Positions 5,781 through 12,502 of a stretch of DNA of 16,682 nucleotides are shown here, in pieces (the first letter of the stretch is position 1; each line of letters begins with the position of its first letter). The DNA comes from Conexibacter sp. GTDB taxonomy: Bacteria; Actinomycetota; Thermoleophilia; Solirubrobacterales; Solirubrobacteraceae. A program made the translations under genes and the position numbers. The notes under the pieces are model-generated. The model did no database searches and was not told the origin of the DNA. It worked only from the letters and a program-made list of their open reading frames with translations. The stretch covers positions 1 through 16,682 of the forward strand of contig JAOPZD010000262.1 of NCBI GenBank assembly GCA_025964295.1, given 5' to 3'.

Positions 5781-7796
5781 TCAGGAGATCGGTTGCAGCA
5801 GGCGATCGGGGATGTGGATCAACTTGTGCGGCAGTTCGGCCAGCGAGGCGGTCAGGATCTCGGGATCTTCGGAGGTGGCCAGCAGGACCTGCTGCTGGTG
5901 GGCGCCCGCGGTGGACGCGCGTGCAAGGAACGCGTCGAGGCTGGGACGGTTTGCCGATTGCTGACGGGGCTCGTCGAAGATGACCACGCCCAGATGGTTG
6001 GTTGGATGCCCACGGTCTAGTTCGAGAAGGCCGATAAGAAACGCCCAGATCAGACGGATTCCGTCGGATGCTGAGATCCCGAACCCAATGGCCGCATCGT
6101 TGCGGGCTGGCTGAAACGACGAGTTGGAGATCTCGATCTGCGTCGGGGAGAAGCTGTCAAAGCCGTATTGCTGAAGCTGATCAACGACGAGCCGCCGCAG
6201 GCTGTCGAGGCGCTGGCTCTCCTCGACGGTCAGCACGAACGACGCACTGCCCGACAGCTGGGCTTCGAGGTCCGTGGCTGCCTTGCTCAGATCGCTGAGC
6301 CGGTCCAGGAGCTCGACGAACACCCCTTCGAGATTCTGCAGATCATCGAGGCGAGCGCGTGCTTGAAGCATGGCTTGGATTGCGGCAGCCGATGGCGTGC
6401 CCTTGCCCGCAACCGCTGCGGTTCGGGCGGCCCGAATCTTGAGGCGCAGGTCGCGTAGCTGGCCTCGATGCTCTTCGAGGTTGCGTTGCCGGAGTTCGTA
6501 GACGTGGCCTGCGTCGTTGCGCAGGAGGGTGAACGTTTCGATCTCCGCCTTGATGTAGGCGATGTTGTCGTCGAGCGACATCTGCGGCTTGTCGCCGACG
6601 GAGAGCAGCACGTCCTCGACGGTCTGATGGCACGTCGGACACTCGTGCTCGGGCTGCGCCCAGCTCTCGGATCCGAGGTCGCGGATGCGGCGAGCATCGA
6701 CGTTGCGTTCGAGGTCAGCTTTCAGCGCGGTCAGTGTCCGTCCGACGGCTCGTTGCGTCTCTTCTTCTTGGTTGGCCTGGTCGGCCAGGCCGGCGGTGGC
6801 GGCGGAGAGCACGACGAGATCGCGCTCGTACTCGTCAAGTTCTGTGCTGGCGATCGTCTCGTCTGTGGTCTCCGGTCGCTCGATGACTCGTTGCGCCATC
6901 TCCACTTCCTCGTGTAGGCGACCGATTTCGGAGGTCAGCGTGGCCTTCGTGGCAATGGCGATCAGGGCCGGCTCGTTCTCCGGCGGCCACGTCAGCAGCA
7001 GGTCGTTGCCGATGCCGGTGAGCACCATGCCGACTGTCTGCGCGCGTCCGCGAATCTCCCCAACCGCTGCACGCCAAGCCTGGTCGAGCGAGGCGCGCCG
7101 CTGTCGAAGTTGAAGGTGTGCGCGTTCGCGCTCGTAGGCCGAGATCCCGACGATGTACTCGACTGCGCGCTTCTTGGCGTCCGGCAGAAAGAAGTTGGGC
7201 TGCTGAGCCTGGATGCCCGACCATCCTCCGCGCTGTTCGACGAACATCAAGGGGAACAGGTACTCCAGGTACAGCGCACTTTCTCGCCCGTCGTTGCGCA
7301 AGATCACCGGGGGATTCCAGCCCACGAGGTTCGCCAGGAAGTGGTGAAATCCGACTTCTCGGCCAAGAACACCTTCGGCGCGTACGAGATGATCGTGTTG
7401 CTCGAAGACACCGCCCTCAGTGAGGACTGGACCGTCCCATACCGAGACCAGTTTGCGGTCAATGGTGCCGTGCTTGGCCCATCGAGCCACCGTGACGATC
7501 TGGCCGGCCTCCCCTTCGATCTCAAGCCAGACCCGCGCCTCGTGCACCCGGGCGATCTCGCCGCCGGGGGTCAGCAACTCCTTGTTCATGGCGTCGGGCA
7601 GAGGAACGTCATGACGCGATCCGAGCATCGCTTCCATGCCGAGGACGTAGAGGATCGACTGCGTGCAGATCGACTTGCCGCGGCTGTTGGCCGCCTCCAA
7701 CACATTGAGACCCGGCGCCAACCCGACGTCCGCCCCGAATGATCCTTTGTCGGTGCTGACCCGCAAGCGAAGGTGCCGTAGCCGCAGTCGGCTCAT
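5781..7796 (-). CDS. DUF3732/Rad50-like ATPase of an ABC-3C system
   Basis: A 671-residue ATPase of the SMC/Rad50 clade. The N-terminal P-loop reads NVLEAANSRGKSICTQSILY (residues 31-50), with alanine replacing the first glycine. A Q-loop glutamine is in FVEQRGGW (Q188). Two charged coiled-coil regions (about 225-370 and 410-545) flank a zinc hook CPTC (C386, C389). The ABC signature region ISASDGIRLIWAFLIGLLEL (574-593) and Walker B GVVIFDEP (603-610) close the second half of the head. This order matches the DUF3732 ATPase of ABC-three-component systems. Its ATG overlaps the stop of the middle-component gene (ATGA). It is the last gene of a leftward operon. In such systems the ATPase is thought to sense invader nucleic acid or protein and license the effector. 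Confidence 0.85.
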   Translation of the reverse strand: MSRLRLRHLRLRVSTDKGSFGADVGLAPGLNVLEAANSRGKSICTQSILYVLGMEAMLGSRHDVPLPDAMNKELLTPGGEIARVHEARVWLEIEGEAGQIVTVARWAKHGTIDRKLVSVWDGPVLTEGGVFEQHDHLVRAEGVLGREVGFHHFLANLVGWNPPVILRNDGRESALYLEYLFPLMFVEQRGGWSGIQAQQPNFFLPDAKKRAVEYIVGISAYERERAHLQLRQRRASLDQAWRAAVGEIRGRAQTVGMVLTGIGNDLLLTWPPENEPALIAIATKATLTSEIGRLHEEVEMAQRVIERPETTDETIASTELDEYERDLVVLSAATAGLADQANQEEETQRAVGRTLTALKADLERNVDARRIRDLGSESWAQPEHECPTCHQTVEDVLLSVGDKPQMSLDDNIAYIKAEIETFTLLRNDAGHVYELRQRNLEEHRGQLRDLRLKIRAARTAAVAGKGTPSAAAIQAMLQARARLDDLQNLEGVFVELLDRLSDLSKAATDLEAQLSGSASFVLTVEESQRLDSLRRLVVDQLQQYGFDSFSPTQIEISNSSFQPARNDAAIGFGISASDGIRLIWAFLIGLLELDRGHPTNHLGVVIFDEPRQQSANRPSLDAFLARASTAGAHQQQVLLATSEDPEILTASLAELPHKLIHIPDRLLQPIS

Positions 7797-8242
7797 GAAT
7801 GCCTCCCCAAGGCCGCCTGCGCCGCCCGGTCGGTGACCTTGCCTGGAAGTTGGGCGAGCAAATCTCGCTCCACTGCAAAGGCTTCCGCGGAGGCGGTATC
7901 CGTGAGCACGGTCCGCCCCGCGTCGGTGAGTGCTACGCGTCGTCCGTCAAGCGTCAGCAGGCCCGCGCCCACAGCGAGATCGACGGTGCGGTTCACCGCG
8001 GGGTCGATTCCGACGACTTGCTCGCCGATACCCGTGTCTCCTCTCAGCAACCGGGCCGTGTCTTCCGGCGCTTTGCGCTGAAGCAGCGCCCACGACAGCA
8101 CGTGGATCTGAGTCCAGCTGGCTTTCCCGCCCCAGCAGTGATCGACGATCATCAAGAGCAGCGGGATCCGCCACCCCACGCGCAGCTCGCCCGGTACCGG
8201 CGCGCGGCTGGGCACAATCGCTGTGGCATTCAGGTCGGTCAT
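7793..8242 (-). CDS. ABC-3C middle component
   Basis: The 149-residue protein starts at the ATG at 8242, which overlaps the effector's stop codon (ATGA); a GTG/ATG-type start at 8263 would lie inside the effector gene. The segment ELRVGWRIPLLLMIVDHCWG, followed by KASWTQIHVLSWALLQ, matches the small wHTH-like middle components (MC) of ABC-three-component systems, which connect the ATPase to the effector. The C-terminal part (LLTLDGRRVALTDAGRTVL) looks like a winged-helix wing. The gene lies between effector and ATPase with 4-nt overlaps on both sides, which suggests that the three products are made together and form a complex. Confidence 0.75.
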   Translation of the reverse strand: MTDLNATAIVPSRAPVPGELRVGWRIPLLLMIVDHCWGGKASWTQIHVLSWALLQRKAPEDTARLLRGDTGIGEQVVGIDPAVNRTVDLAVGAGLLTLDGRRVALTDAGRTVLTDTASAEAFAVERDLLAQLPGKVTDRAAQAALGRHS

Positions 8243-9123
8243 GACCCGTAGTCCAGTGGGCAACGCATCAACCAGTCAGCGATAGCACCCCAGGCGAGGA
8301 TGCCAGCGTCTTCGTGCTGGAGCGACGCAATCTCTGCGAGAAGATCGCGCGTGTAGCCGTCTGCCAGCGCAAGGACGTCGGCTCCAGGGTCCGACGCGAG
8401 CGAACGAGCATTCAGCTGCCCTTCGCGAGCAGCGCGAACCTCACGGATGCGCTGCCAGATCTGTCCGTGGGATCGCATCGCCGTCATGCGGTCCAGCTCT
8501 CCCAGCCGCCATCGGACCAGGCGGTCGTCCCACTCGTCGATCCGCTCTCCGGCGATATGCGACAGCTTGCGACGCAACGTCACGATCAGCTCGTTCTCCG
8601 CCTCGCGCCAGGTCCGGACCTGCGCCTCGTCGACCTCTTCGGTCATCAGTGACAGCTTCTGCTTGAGCGCGCCGTACAGCAGGTCCCACTCGACCTTCAG
8701 ATAGTCAATGTCCTTGACATGGACGACGAAGCTGTCGGTCAGGTATTCGAGCTGCCATCCGCACACCGTCTGCTTCCAGGTCGTGGCGTGCTCGACGACC
8801 GACTTGTCGTTGAGCTGCGATACGAGGAACACGTAGTGCCTGACGCCTGTGCCGACCAGGGCTTTGATCGGTGCCCCGTTGCGTTTGAGCTTGGGCAAAT
8901 CCGTATCGAGCTTGCGCTTCTGAGCCTCAGCCCGAGCCGTAGAAGACGTGCCGGCCTGGTCGCCATAGCACTGAAACAGGGTGTTGCCGTGAAGGTAGCC
9001 GTCGAGCCCGTAATCGCCACGGTGCCGAGCCGGCACCTTCTGAAAGGCGTGGGTGTCGCGGTGCCGGTATTCAAGCGCCTCGACACAGAACTTTTCCCAT
9101 TGATCGCCCTCAAGCACGGGCAC
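8239..9123 (-). CDS. ABC-3C effector with nuclease-like N-terminus
   Basis: A 294-residue protein, GTG start at 9123. The N-terminus has a restriction-endonuclease-like arrangement: a helix with WEKFCVEALEY (residues 9-19), RGDYGLDGYL (35-44) and LFQCYGDQ (49-56). The GxxGxDG and QxY elements replace the usual D and QxK of PD-(D/E)xK enzymes; the lysine position is tyrosine (Y53). The rest is a helical C-terminal domain rich in tryptophan and charged residues, like the ABC-3C C-terminal domains. It is the first gene of the operon, followed by the middle component and the ATPase. Whether it cuts DNA or only binds it cannot be told. No clear Shine-Dalgarno is seen; the frame is open upstream without an obvious earlier start. 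Confidence 0.75.
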   Translation of the reverse strand: MPVLEGDQWEKFCVEALEYRHRDTHAFQKVPARHRGDYGLDGYLHGNTLFQCYGDQAGTSSTARAEAQKRKLDTDLPKLKRNGAPIKALVGTGVRHYVFLVSQLNDKSVVEHATTWKQTVCGWQLEYLTDSFVVHVKDIDYLKVEWDLLYGALKQKLSLMTEEVDEAQVRTWREAENELIVTLRRKLSHIAGERIDEWDDRLVRWRLGELDRMTAMRSHGQIWQRIREVRAAREGQLNARSLASDPGADVLALADGYTRDLLAEIASLQHEDAGILAWGAIADWLMRCPLDYGS

Positions 9124-9431
9124 TGGTGTCGGCGAGGGAATCTGGCTTGTCCTTGTGCGTCGCGGTAAGGCCGTGCGCGTTCAGACACGCGGGCCGCTTT
9201 GAGGGCGACGCGACCTTCGCCGCCACCAAGCGCGTTCCTGCACATTCCTGAGCGATTAAACGAGCGCGACGGTCTCAGTACCTCGCCGACGCGCGTCCTG
9301 TCAACCAGCTTGCAGCCGCTCAGAGCAATCGTAGGAGGGCGGCGCCACAGGTCGCGCGACCCAGACACCGTCCGCGACCTCCGCCGTTGTAGGAGCACAG
9401 CCCTCACCGTCGGCGACGCGGCGCGTGTGTC
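9124..9431. other. Intergenic region upstream of the ABC-3C operon
   Basis: This 308-nt stretch lies between the integrase stop and the effector start. It should carry the operon promoter. It contains a perfect 12-nt palindrome at 9350-9361 (GGTCGCGCGACC) and a TTGACA box at 9299-9304 on the minus strand. No convincing gene is seen on either strand. Confidence 0.5.
9275..9304 (-). promoter_or_regulatory. Possible promoter of the ABC-3C operon
   Basis: On the minus strand, TTGACA (9304-9299) is followed after 18 nt by TACTGA (9280-9275). The -35 box is exact for a housekeeping sigma factor; the -10 is weak. It would give a leader of about 145 nt before the effector gene. A perfect palindrome lies about 45 nt upstream. 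Confidence 0.3.
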
Positions 9432-10763
9432 TCAGCCCACCCCTACTTCCCTTGCCGTTCCGCGCCCAAATGCCAGCGACACCAGCGCAGCGTCCTGATG
9501 ACGCGGCATGAACGACGCGTAGATCTCGGTCGTCGTGATCGACTCGTGGCCCATCCACTCCTGAAGGGTCCGCAGCGGCACGCCCTCGCTCGCGCAGACG
9601 GTGCCGAAGGTGTTGCGGAGCTGGCGTACGTCGCGGCGCGGCGCGACCTTTGCCCGGTCCTGAGCCGCGCCGAAGCGATCACGGAAGGTCGAGAGATCGA
9701 CGTGGCCACCGTCCCGGCCGACGAAGACGCGGTCGCGCGGACCGGTCAGCACATCGCGCAACCCGAGCGCCGCTAGCGCCTGGGATACCTCGGGCGCCAG
9801 CGGCACGACCCGGCCCGCATGACTCTTCGGCGTATCGGTGACGCCCATCGTGTGCGACCACACGACGCGCAACAGCGAGAGCGAGAAGTCGACGTCCTCC
9901 CAGAGCAGCGCAATGGCCTCCCCGGGGCGCAGCCCCGCCATGCCCATGACCATCGCCATGACGGCGTCCTGAACGCGCGCGGCTTGCGAGCGGCGCTCAC
10001 CCGATCCGCCGGCCCGTAGCTCGGCAAGCACCGAGCGCAGCTCATCAGGCGTCAGATACTCGTCGCGCCGCAACGGATCGCCCGCGCGCTTCTTCCGTCC
10101 CCGATAGGCCGGCAGGTCCGCGGCCGAGTCCTCCCCCACCCACCCCTGCTTCAAGGCATAGGCGAAGATCCCGCGCAGCGCGGCCGCATACGTCGCGCGC
10201 ATCTTGCGTGACGTCTGGCGCCCTTCGATGACCTTGCCGTTGCGCATCGGCTTCAGGCCATCGGCCAAGAGCTTGCGCAGCTCCTCCGAGGTCACCGAGT
10301 CCGCCCGCCGGTCCTCGCCGATCTCGCGCGCCAACCGAAGACCCGTGTTCCGCGTGTTCTTGGCGTGGGCGTGCTTCCAGGCCTCGTGCTCGCCCTCAGG
10401 GTCGTCCTCCGAGCGCCAAGCGAGCCAAGCCTCGACCACGGCCAGCACCGAGACGCCCTCGTCGGTAACTCGCCGCGCCGTGCGAGCTGCGCGCCGCTGC
10501 TCGGCCTCGTACTCGGCGACGATCGGCGGCACCTGCTCACGCGCCGCGTCGACGGTCAGGAAGCCGTCCTGCGCGCGACCGCGACGCTCGCGCCACTCGC
10601 CGATCGTCTTCCCATTCGGCTTGGCGCCCGGCTCACCAACGCGCACGAGCCACCCTGGACCGATCGGCCGCTCGACGTACGCGCCGTCGTCGCGCCAGCG
10701 GGCGTAGATGCGCGGCCCGCCGCCCTGGTCCTTGACCCGCAACGTCACCCGAACGTCGGTCAC
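9432..10763 (-). CDS. Tyrosine integrase of the element
   Basis: A 443-residue site-specific recombinase. The N-terminal 100 residues form an AP2-like arm-binding region, residues about 105-225 a core-binding domain, and 236-425 the catalytic domain. Catalytic residues visible are R279 (GLRPGEAIALLWEDVDF), K313 (TPKSHAGRVVPL), R383 (VRQLRNTFGT), H406 (WMGHESITTT) and the nucleophile Y415 (EIYASF). The usual HxxR histidine is arginine (R380). The GTG start at 10763 has a GAAGGG Shine-Dalgarno 8 nt upstream. It sits beside the tRNA-Leu fragment, its expected target, and is transcribed away from it. It should integrate the element at the tRNA 3' end, with an Xis-type partner for excision. Confidence 0.9.
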   Translation of the reverse strand: MTDVRVTLRVKDQGGGPRIYARWRDDGAYVERPIGPGWLVRVGEPGAKPNGKTIGEWRERRGRAQDGFLTVDAAREQVPPIVAEYEAEQRRAARTARRVTDEGVSVLAVVEAWLAWRSEDDPEGEHEAWKHAHAKNTRNTGLRLAREIGEDRRADSVTSEELRKLLADGLKPMRNGKVIEGRQTSRKMRATYAAALRGIFAYALKQGWVGEDSAADLPAYRGRKKRAGDPLRRDEYLTPDELRSVLAELRAGGSGERRSQAARVQDAVMAMVMGMAGLRPGEAIALLWEDVDFSLSLLRVVWSHTMGVTDTPKSHAGRVVPLAPEVSQALAALGLRDVLTGPRDRVFVGRDGGHVDLSTFRDRFGAAQDRAKVAPRRDVRQLRNTFGTVCASEGVPLRTLQEWMGHESITTTEIYASFMPRHQDAALVSLAFGRGTAREVGVG

Positions 10764-10783
10764 GAAATGCCCTTCAGATCAAC

Positions 10784-10804
10784 CATCCCACAGAGCATCC
10801 CACA
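10784..10804. repeat. Tandem 9-bp direct repeats between integrase and att core
   Basis: CATCCCACA occurs at 10784-10792 and again at 10796-10804 (period 12 nt). The repeats lie just upstream of the integrase start and about 80 nt from the tRNA fragment, where integrase arm-type or Xis sites are usually placed. They could also regulate the integrase promoter. Confidence 0.5.
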
Positions 10805-10885
10805 CACTGGGCCGACAACCAAGGACAACTAAGCCCATTGCCTAAGCCGAATCCCGCGTACTTCCGCGGTCCTCACGCCGTTCAG

Positions 10886-10944
10886 CAAGGTTGAGGGCCT
10901 TGTGGGGCAATTGCCCCGTGGAGGTTCGAGTCCTCTTCGGCGCA
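10886..10944 (+). tRNA. 3' fragment of tRNA-Leu(GAG): attachment core
   Basis: The sequence folds as the second half of a class II tRNA. The anticodon stem CAAGG (10886-10890) pairs with CCTTG (10898-10902) around loop TTGAGGG, giving anticodon GAG. A long variable arm (GGGG 10904-10907 with CCCC 10914-10917) follows. The T-arm is GGAGG/TTCGAGT/CCTCT (10920-10936), then the 3' acceptor strand TCGGCGC and discriminator A (10944); CCA is not encoded. The matching 5' acceptor strand GCGCCGA and a D-arm are absent upstream. The tRNA is therefore not functional here and marks the distal att site created by integration. The exact left limit of the core cannot be fixed without the other end. Confidence 0.85.
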
Positions 10945-10953
10945 TGTGAACGG

Positions 10954-10975
10954 AAGGCCCGCATCCGCGGGTCTT
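10954..10975 (+). terminator. Terminator after the tRNA-Leu fragment
   Basis: A 9-bp stem (10954-10962 with 10967-10975, one G-T pair, loop ATCC) begins 9 nt past the tRNA 3' end and ends in TCTTTC. This is the usual place for a tRNA gene terminator. It suggests that DNA to the right of 10,944 is the original downstream flank of the tRNA gene. Confidence 0.65.
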
Positions 10976-11078
10976 TCGGCGTTTCGGGGACGTCGCCAGC
11001 CAAAGCCGCGCCCATCCTGGAAGAAACGCGGGTCGTGGGAGCAGCGTGTCGTCGTGCGAGAAAGGGCGTCGCTCGTCT

Positions 11079-11606
11079 CTTGGTCAGGCCGATCACGCCG
11101 TGCTTGCTGGCGTGGTAGGCCGCCCGGCTGGGCAACCCGACGAGGCCGCCGAGCGAGGAGCAGTTGACGATCGCGCCGCTGCCCTGCTCGCGCATCTGGC
11201 CGAGCTCGTGCTTCATGGCCGTCCAGACGCCGCGCAGGTTGATGGCGTTGACGCGGTCGAAGTTCTCCGCGGTCTCGTCGGCGGCGTCGCTGGGCGGCAC
11301 CTGGATCCCGGCGTTGTTGAAGGCCATGTCCAAGCGGCCGAACCTGGCGACCGCCTGCTGCACCGCGGCCGCGGCCTGCGCCTCGTCGCTGACGTCGCAG
11401 GGGACGCCGAGCACGTCGCGGCCGGCCCCCGTGAGGGCCTCGGTCGCGGCCTGCAGCGCATGCTCGTCGATGTCGGCGAGCACGACGGCGGCGCCCGCCT
11501 CGGCGAACGCGGTCGCGGTGACCAGGCCCATCCCGGATCCCGCCCCGGTGACCAGTGCCACCTGGCCGCCGAAGTCATAGGCGGGGTTGGTGATGATCGG
11601 TGGCAT
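11079..11606 (-). pseudogene. SDR-family oxidoreductase, 3'-truncated
   Basis: The first 176 residues are a good short-chain dehydrogenase/reductase: the NAD(P)-binding motif TGAGSGMG (20-27), NNAG (97-100), the catalytic serine region IVNCSSLGG (146-154) and YxxxK (Y164, K168) are all present. Homology ends at GLTK (K176, near 11079). The frame stays open to 10842, but its last 78 residues translate unrelated DNA and the antisense strand of the tRNA-Leu fragment, and the usual 70-80 residue C-terminus that shapes the substrate pocket is missing. The start at 11606 overlaps the aldo/keto reductase stop (TGATG), so it was the last gene of that operon. It is probably non-functional. Confidence 0.8.
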
Positions 11607-12481
11607 CAGACGCCGTCGTAGGTGTCGGGGTTGGGGCCGACGCGGCCGGCTTCGCCCTTGTCGAGCGCGTCGATGGCGTCCATCTGCGTGGTGTCGAGCT
11701 CGAAGTCGAAGATGGTGATGTTCTGTGCCATGCGCTCGGGTCGGGCGGACTTCGGGATGGCGATGTGGCCGTGCTGCATCTGCCAGCGCAGCAGGATCTG
11801 CGCGACCGAGCGCTCGTGGGCGGCTGCGATGTCCTGGAGGGTCGGGTCGTCGAGCTCGGCGTTGTTGTGGCCGAGCGGGCTGTGGGCTTCGACGGCGATG
11901 CCGTGCTGGGCGGCGGCCTCACGGACGGCGGTGTTGGCGAAGTAGGGGTGCAGCTCGAGCTGGTTGACGACCGGCACGATCCCGGTCTCGGCGATGATCC
12001 GCTCCAGGTGCGCGGGCTGGAAGTTGGAGACGCCGACGCTGCGCGCCCGCCCCTCGGCGACGAACGACGCGACCGTCTCCCAGGTCGAGACGTAGTCGGT
12101 GTCAGACCGCGTGGGCAGCGGCCAGTGCACGAGGAACAGGTCGATCTGGTCGACGCCGAGATGGGTCATCGTCTGCTCGAAGGACTGCTTGAGCGCCTCG
12201 GGCGCGTGGTTGGCGTTGGCCAGCTTGCTGGTGATGTAGATCTCCTCGCGGGGGATCCCGGACTCGGCGATCGCCTGGCCGACACCGGGCTCGGTGCCGT
12301 AGGCCTGCGCGGTGTCGATGTGGCGGTAGCCCGCTTCCAGCGCCGCGCTGACGGTCTTGGCCGCCAGCGCCGTGTTCTCGGCGCTCACCTCGCGGTCGGG
12401 CTGCAGGGCCAGCGTGCCGTAGCCGAGCTGCGGGATCGCGGTGCCATCGGCCAGCGAGATGGTGGGGACGGTGTTGGTCAT
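11606..12481 (-). CDS. Aldo/keto reductase
   Basis: A 291-residue NADPH-dependent aldo/keto reductase of full length for the family. The catalytic tetrad is present: D56 and Y61 (YRHIDTAQAYGTE), K86 (IYITSKLANA) and H119 (IDLFLVHWPL). The cofactor region IAIPKSARPERMAQN is near the C-terminus, and VGVSNF lies in the barrel. It resembles the 2,5-diketo-gluconate reductase/AKR5-type enzymes that reduce small carbonyls; the substrate is unknown. Shine-Dalgarno AAGGA lies 6 nt before the ATG. It lies 21 nt after the alcohol dehydrogenase gene and overlaps the SDR start by one base, in an operon with an exporter, which suggests detoxification of reactive carbonyl or foreign compounds. Confidence 0.9.
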   Translation of the reverse strand: MTNTVPTISLADGTAIPQLGYGTLALQPDREVSAENTALAAKTVSAALEAGYRHIDTAQAYGTEPGVGQAIAESGIPREEIYITSKLANANHAPEALKQSFEQTMTHLGVDQIDLFLVHWPLPTRSDTDYVSTWETVASFVAEGRARSVGVSNFQPAHLERIIAETGIVPVVNQLELHPYFANTAVREAAAQHGIAVEAHSPLGHNNAELDDPTLQDIAAAHERSVAQILLRWQMQHGHIAIPKSARPERMAQNITIFDFELDTTQMDAIDALDKGEAGRVGPNPDTYDGV

Positions 12482-12502
12482 GGTGATTCCTTGGGACGTG
12501 GG

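Larger units (their letters stand above)
1..10944. mobile_element. Integrated conjugative/mobilizable element, right-hand part
   Basis: The stretch holds the usual parts of an integrative element: a tyrosine integrase at the right edge next to a partial tRNA-Leu, an AlpA/Xis-like protein, a VirD4/TraG-type coupling ATPase, a replication-relaxation protein, small regulators and a defence-like cargo operon. The tRNA fragment is on the plus strand and only its 3' half is present. In a site-specific insertion into a tRNA 3' end, that is the distal attachment site, so the element lies to its left and the intact tRNA should be beyond position 1. No second copy of the core was seen in the window. 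No VirB4-like ATPase or mating-pore genes are visible; they may lie further left or be supplied by another element. Confidence 0.8.

Noticed and set aside
10842..10885. Possible 5' half of the tRNA-Leu directly upstream of the fragment
   Set aside because: No GCGCCGA acceptor strand and no D-arm (GG-rich loop) can be found; the similarity ends at the anticodon stem.
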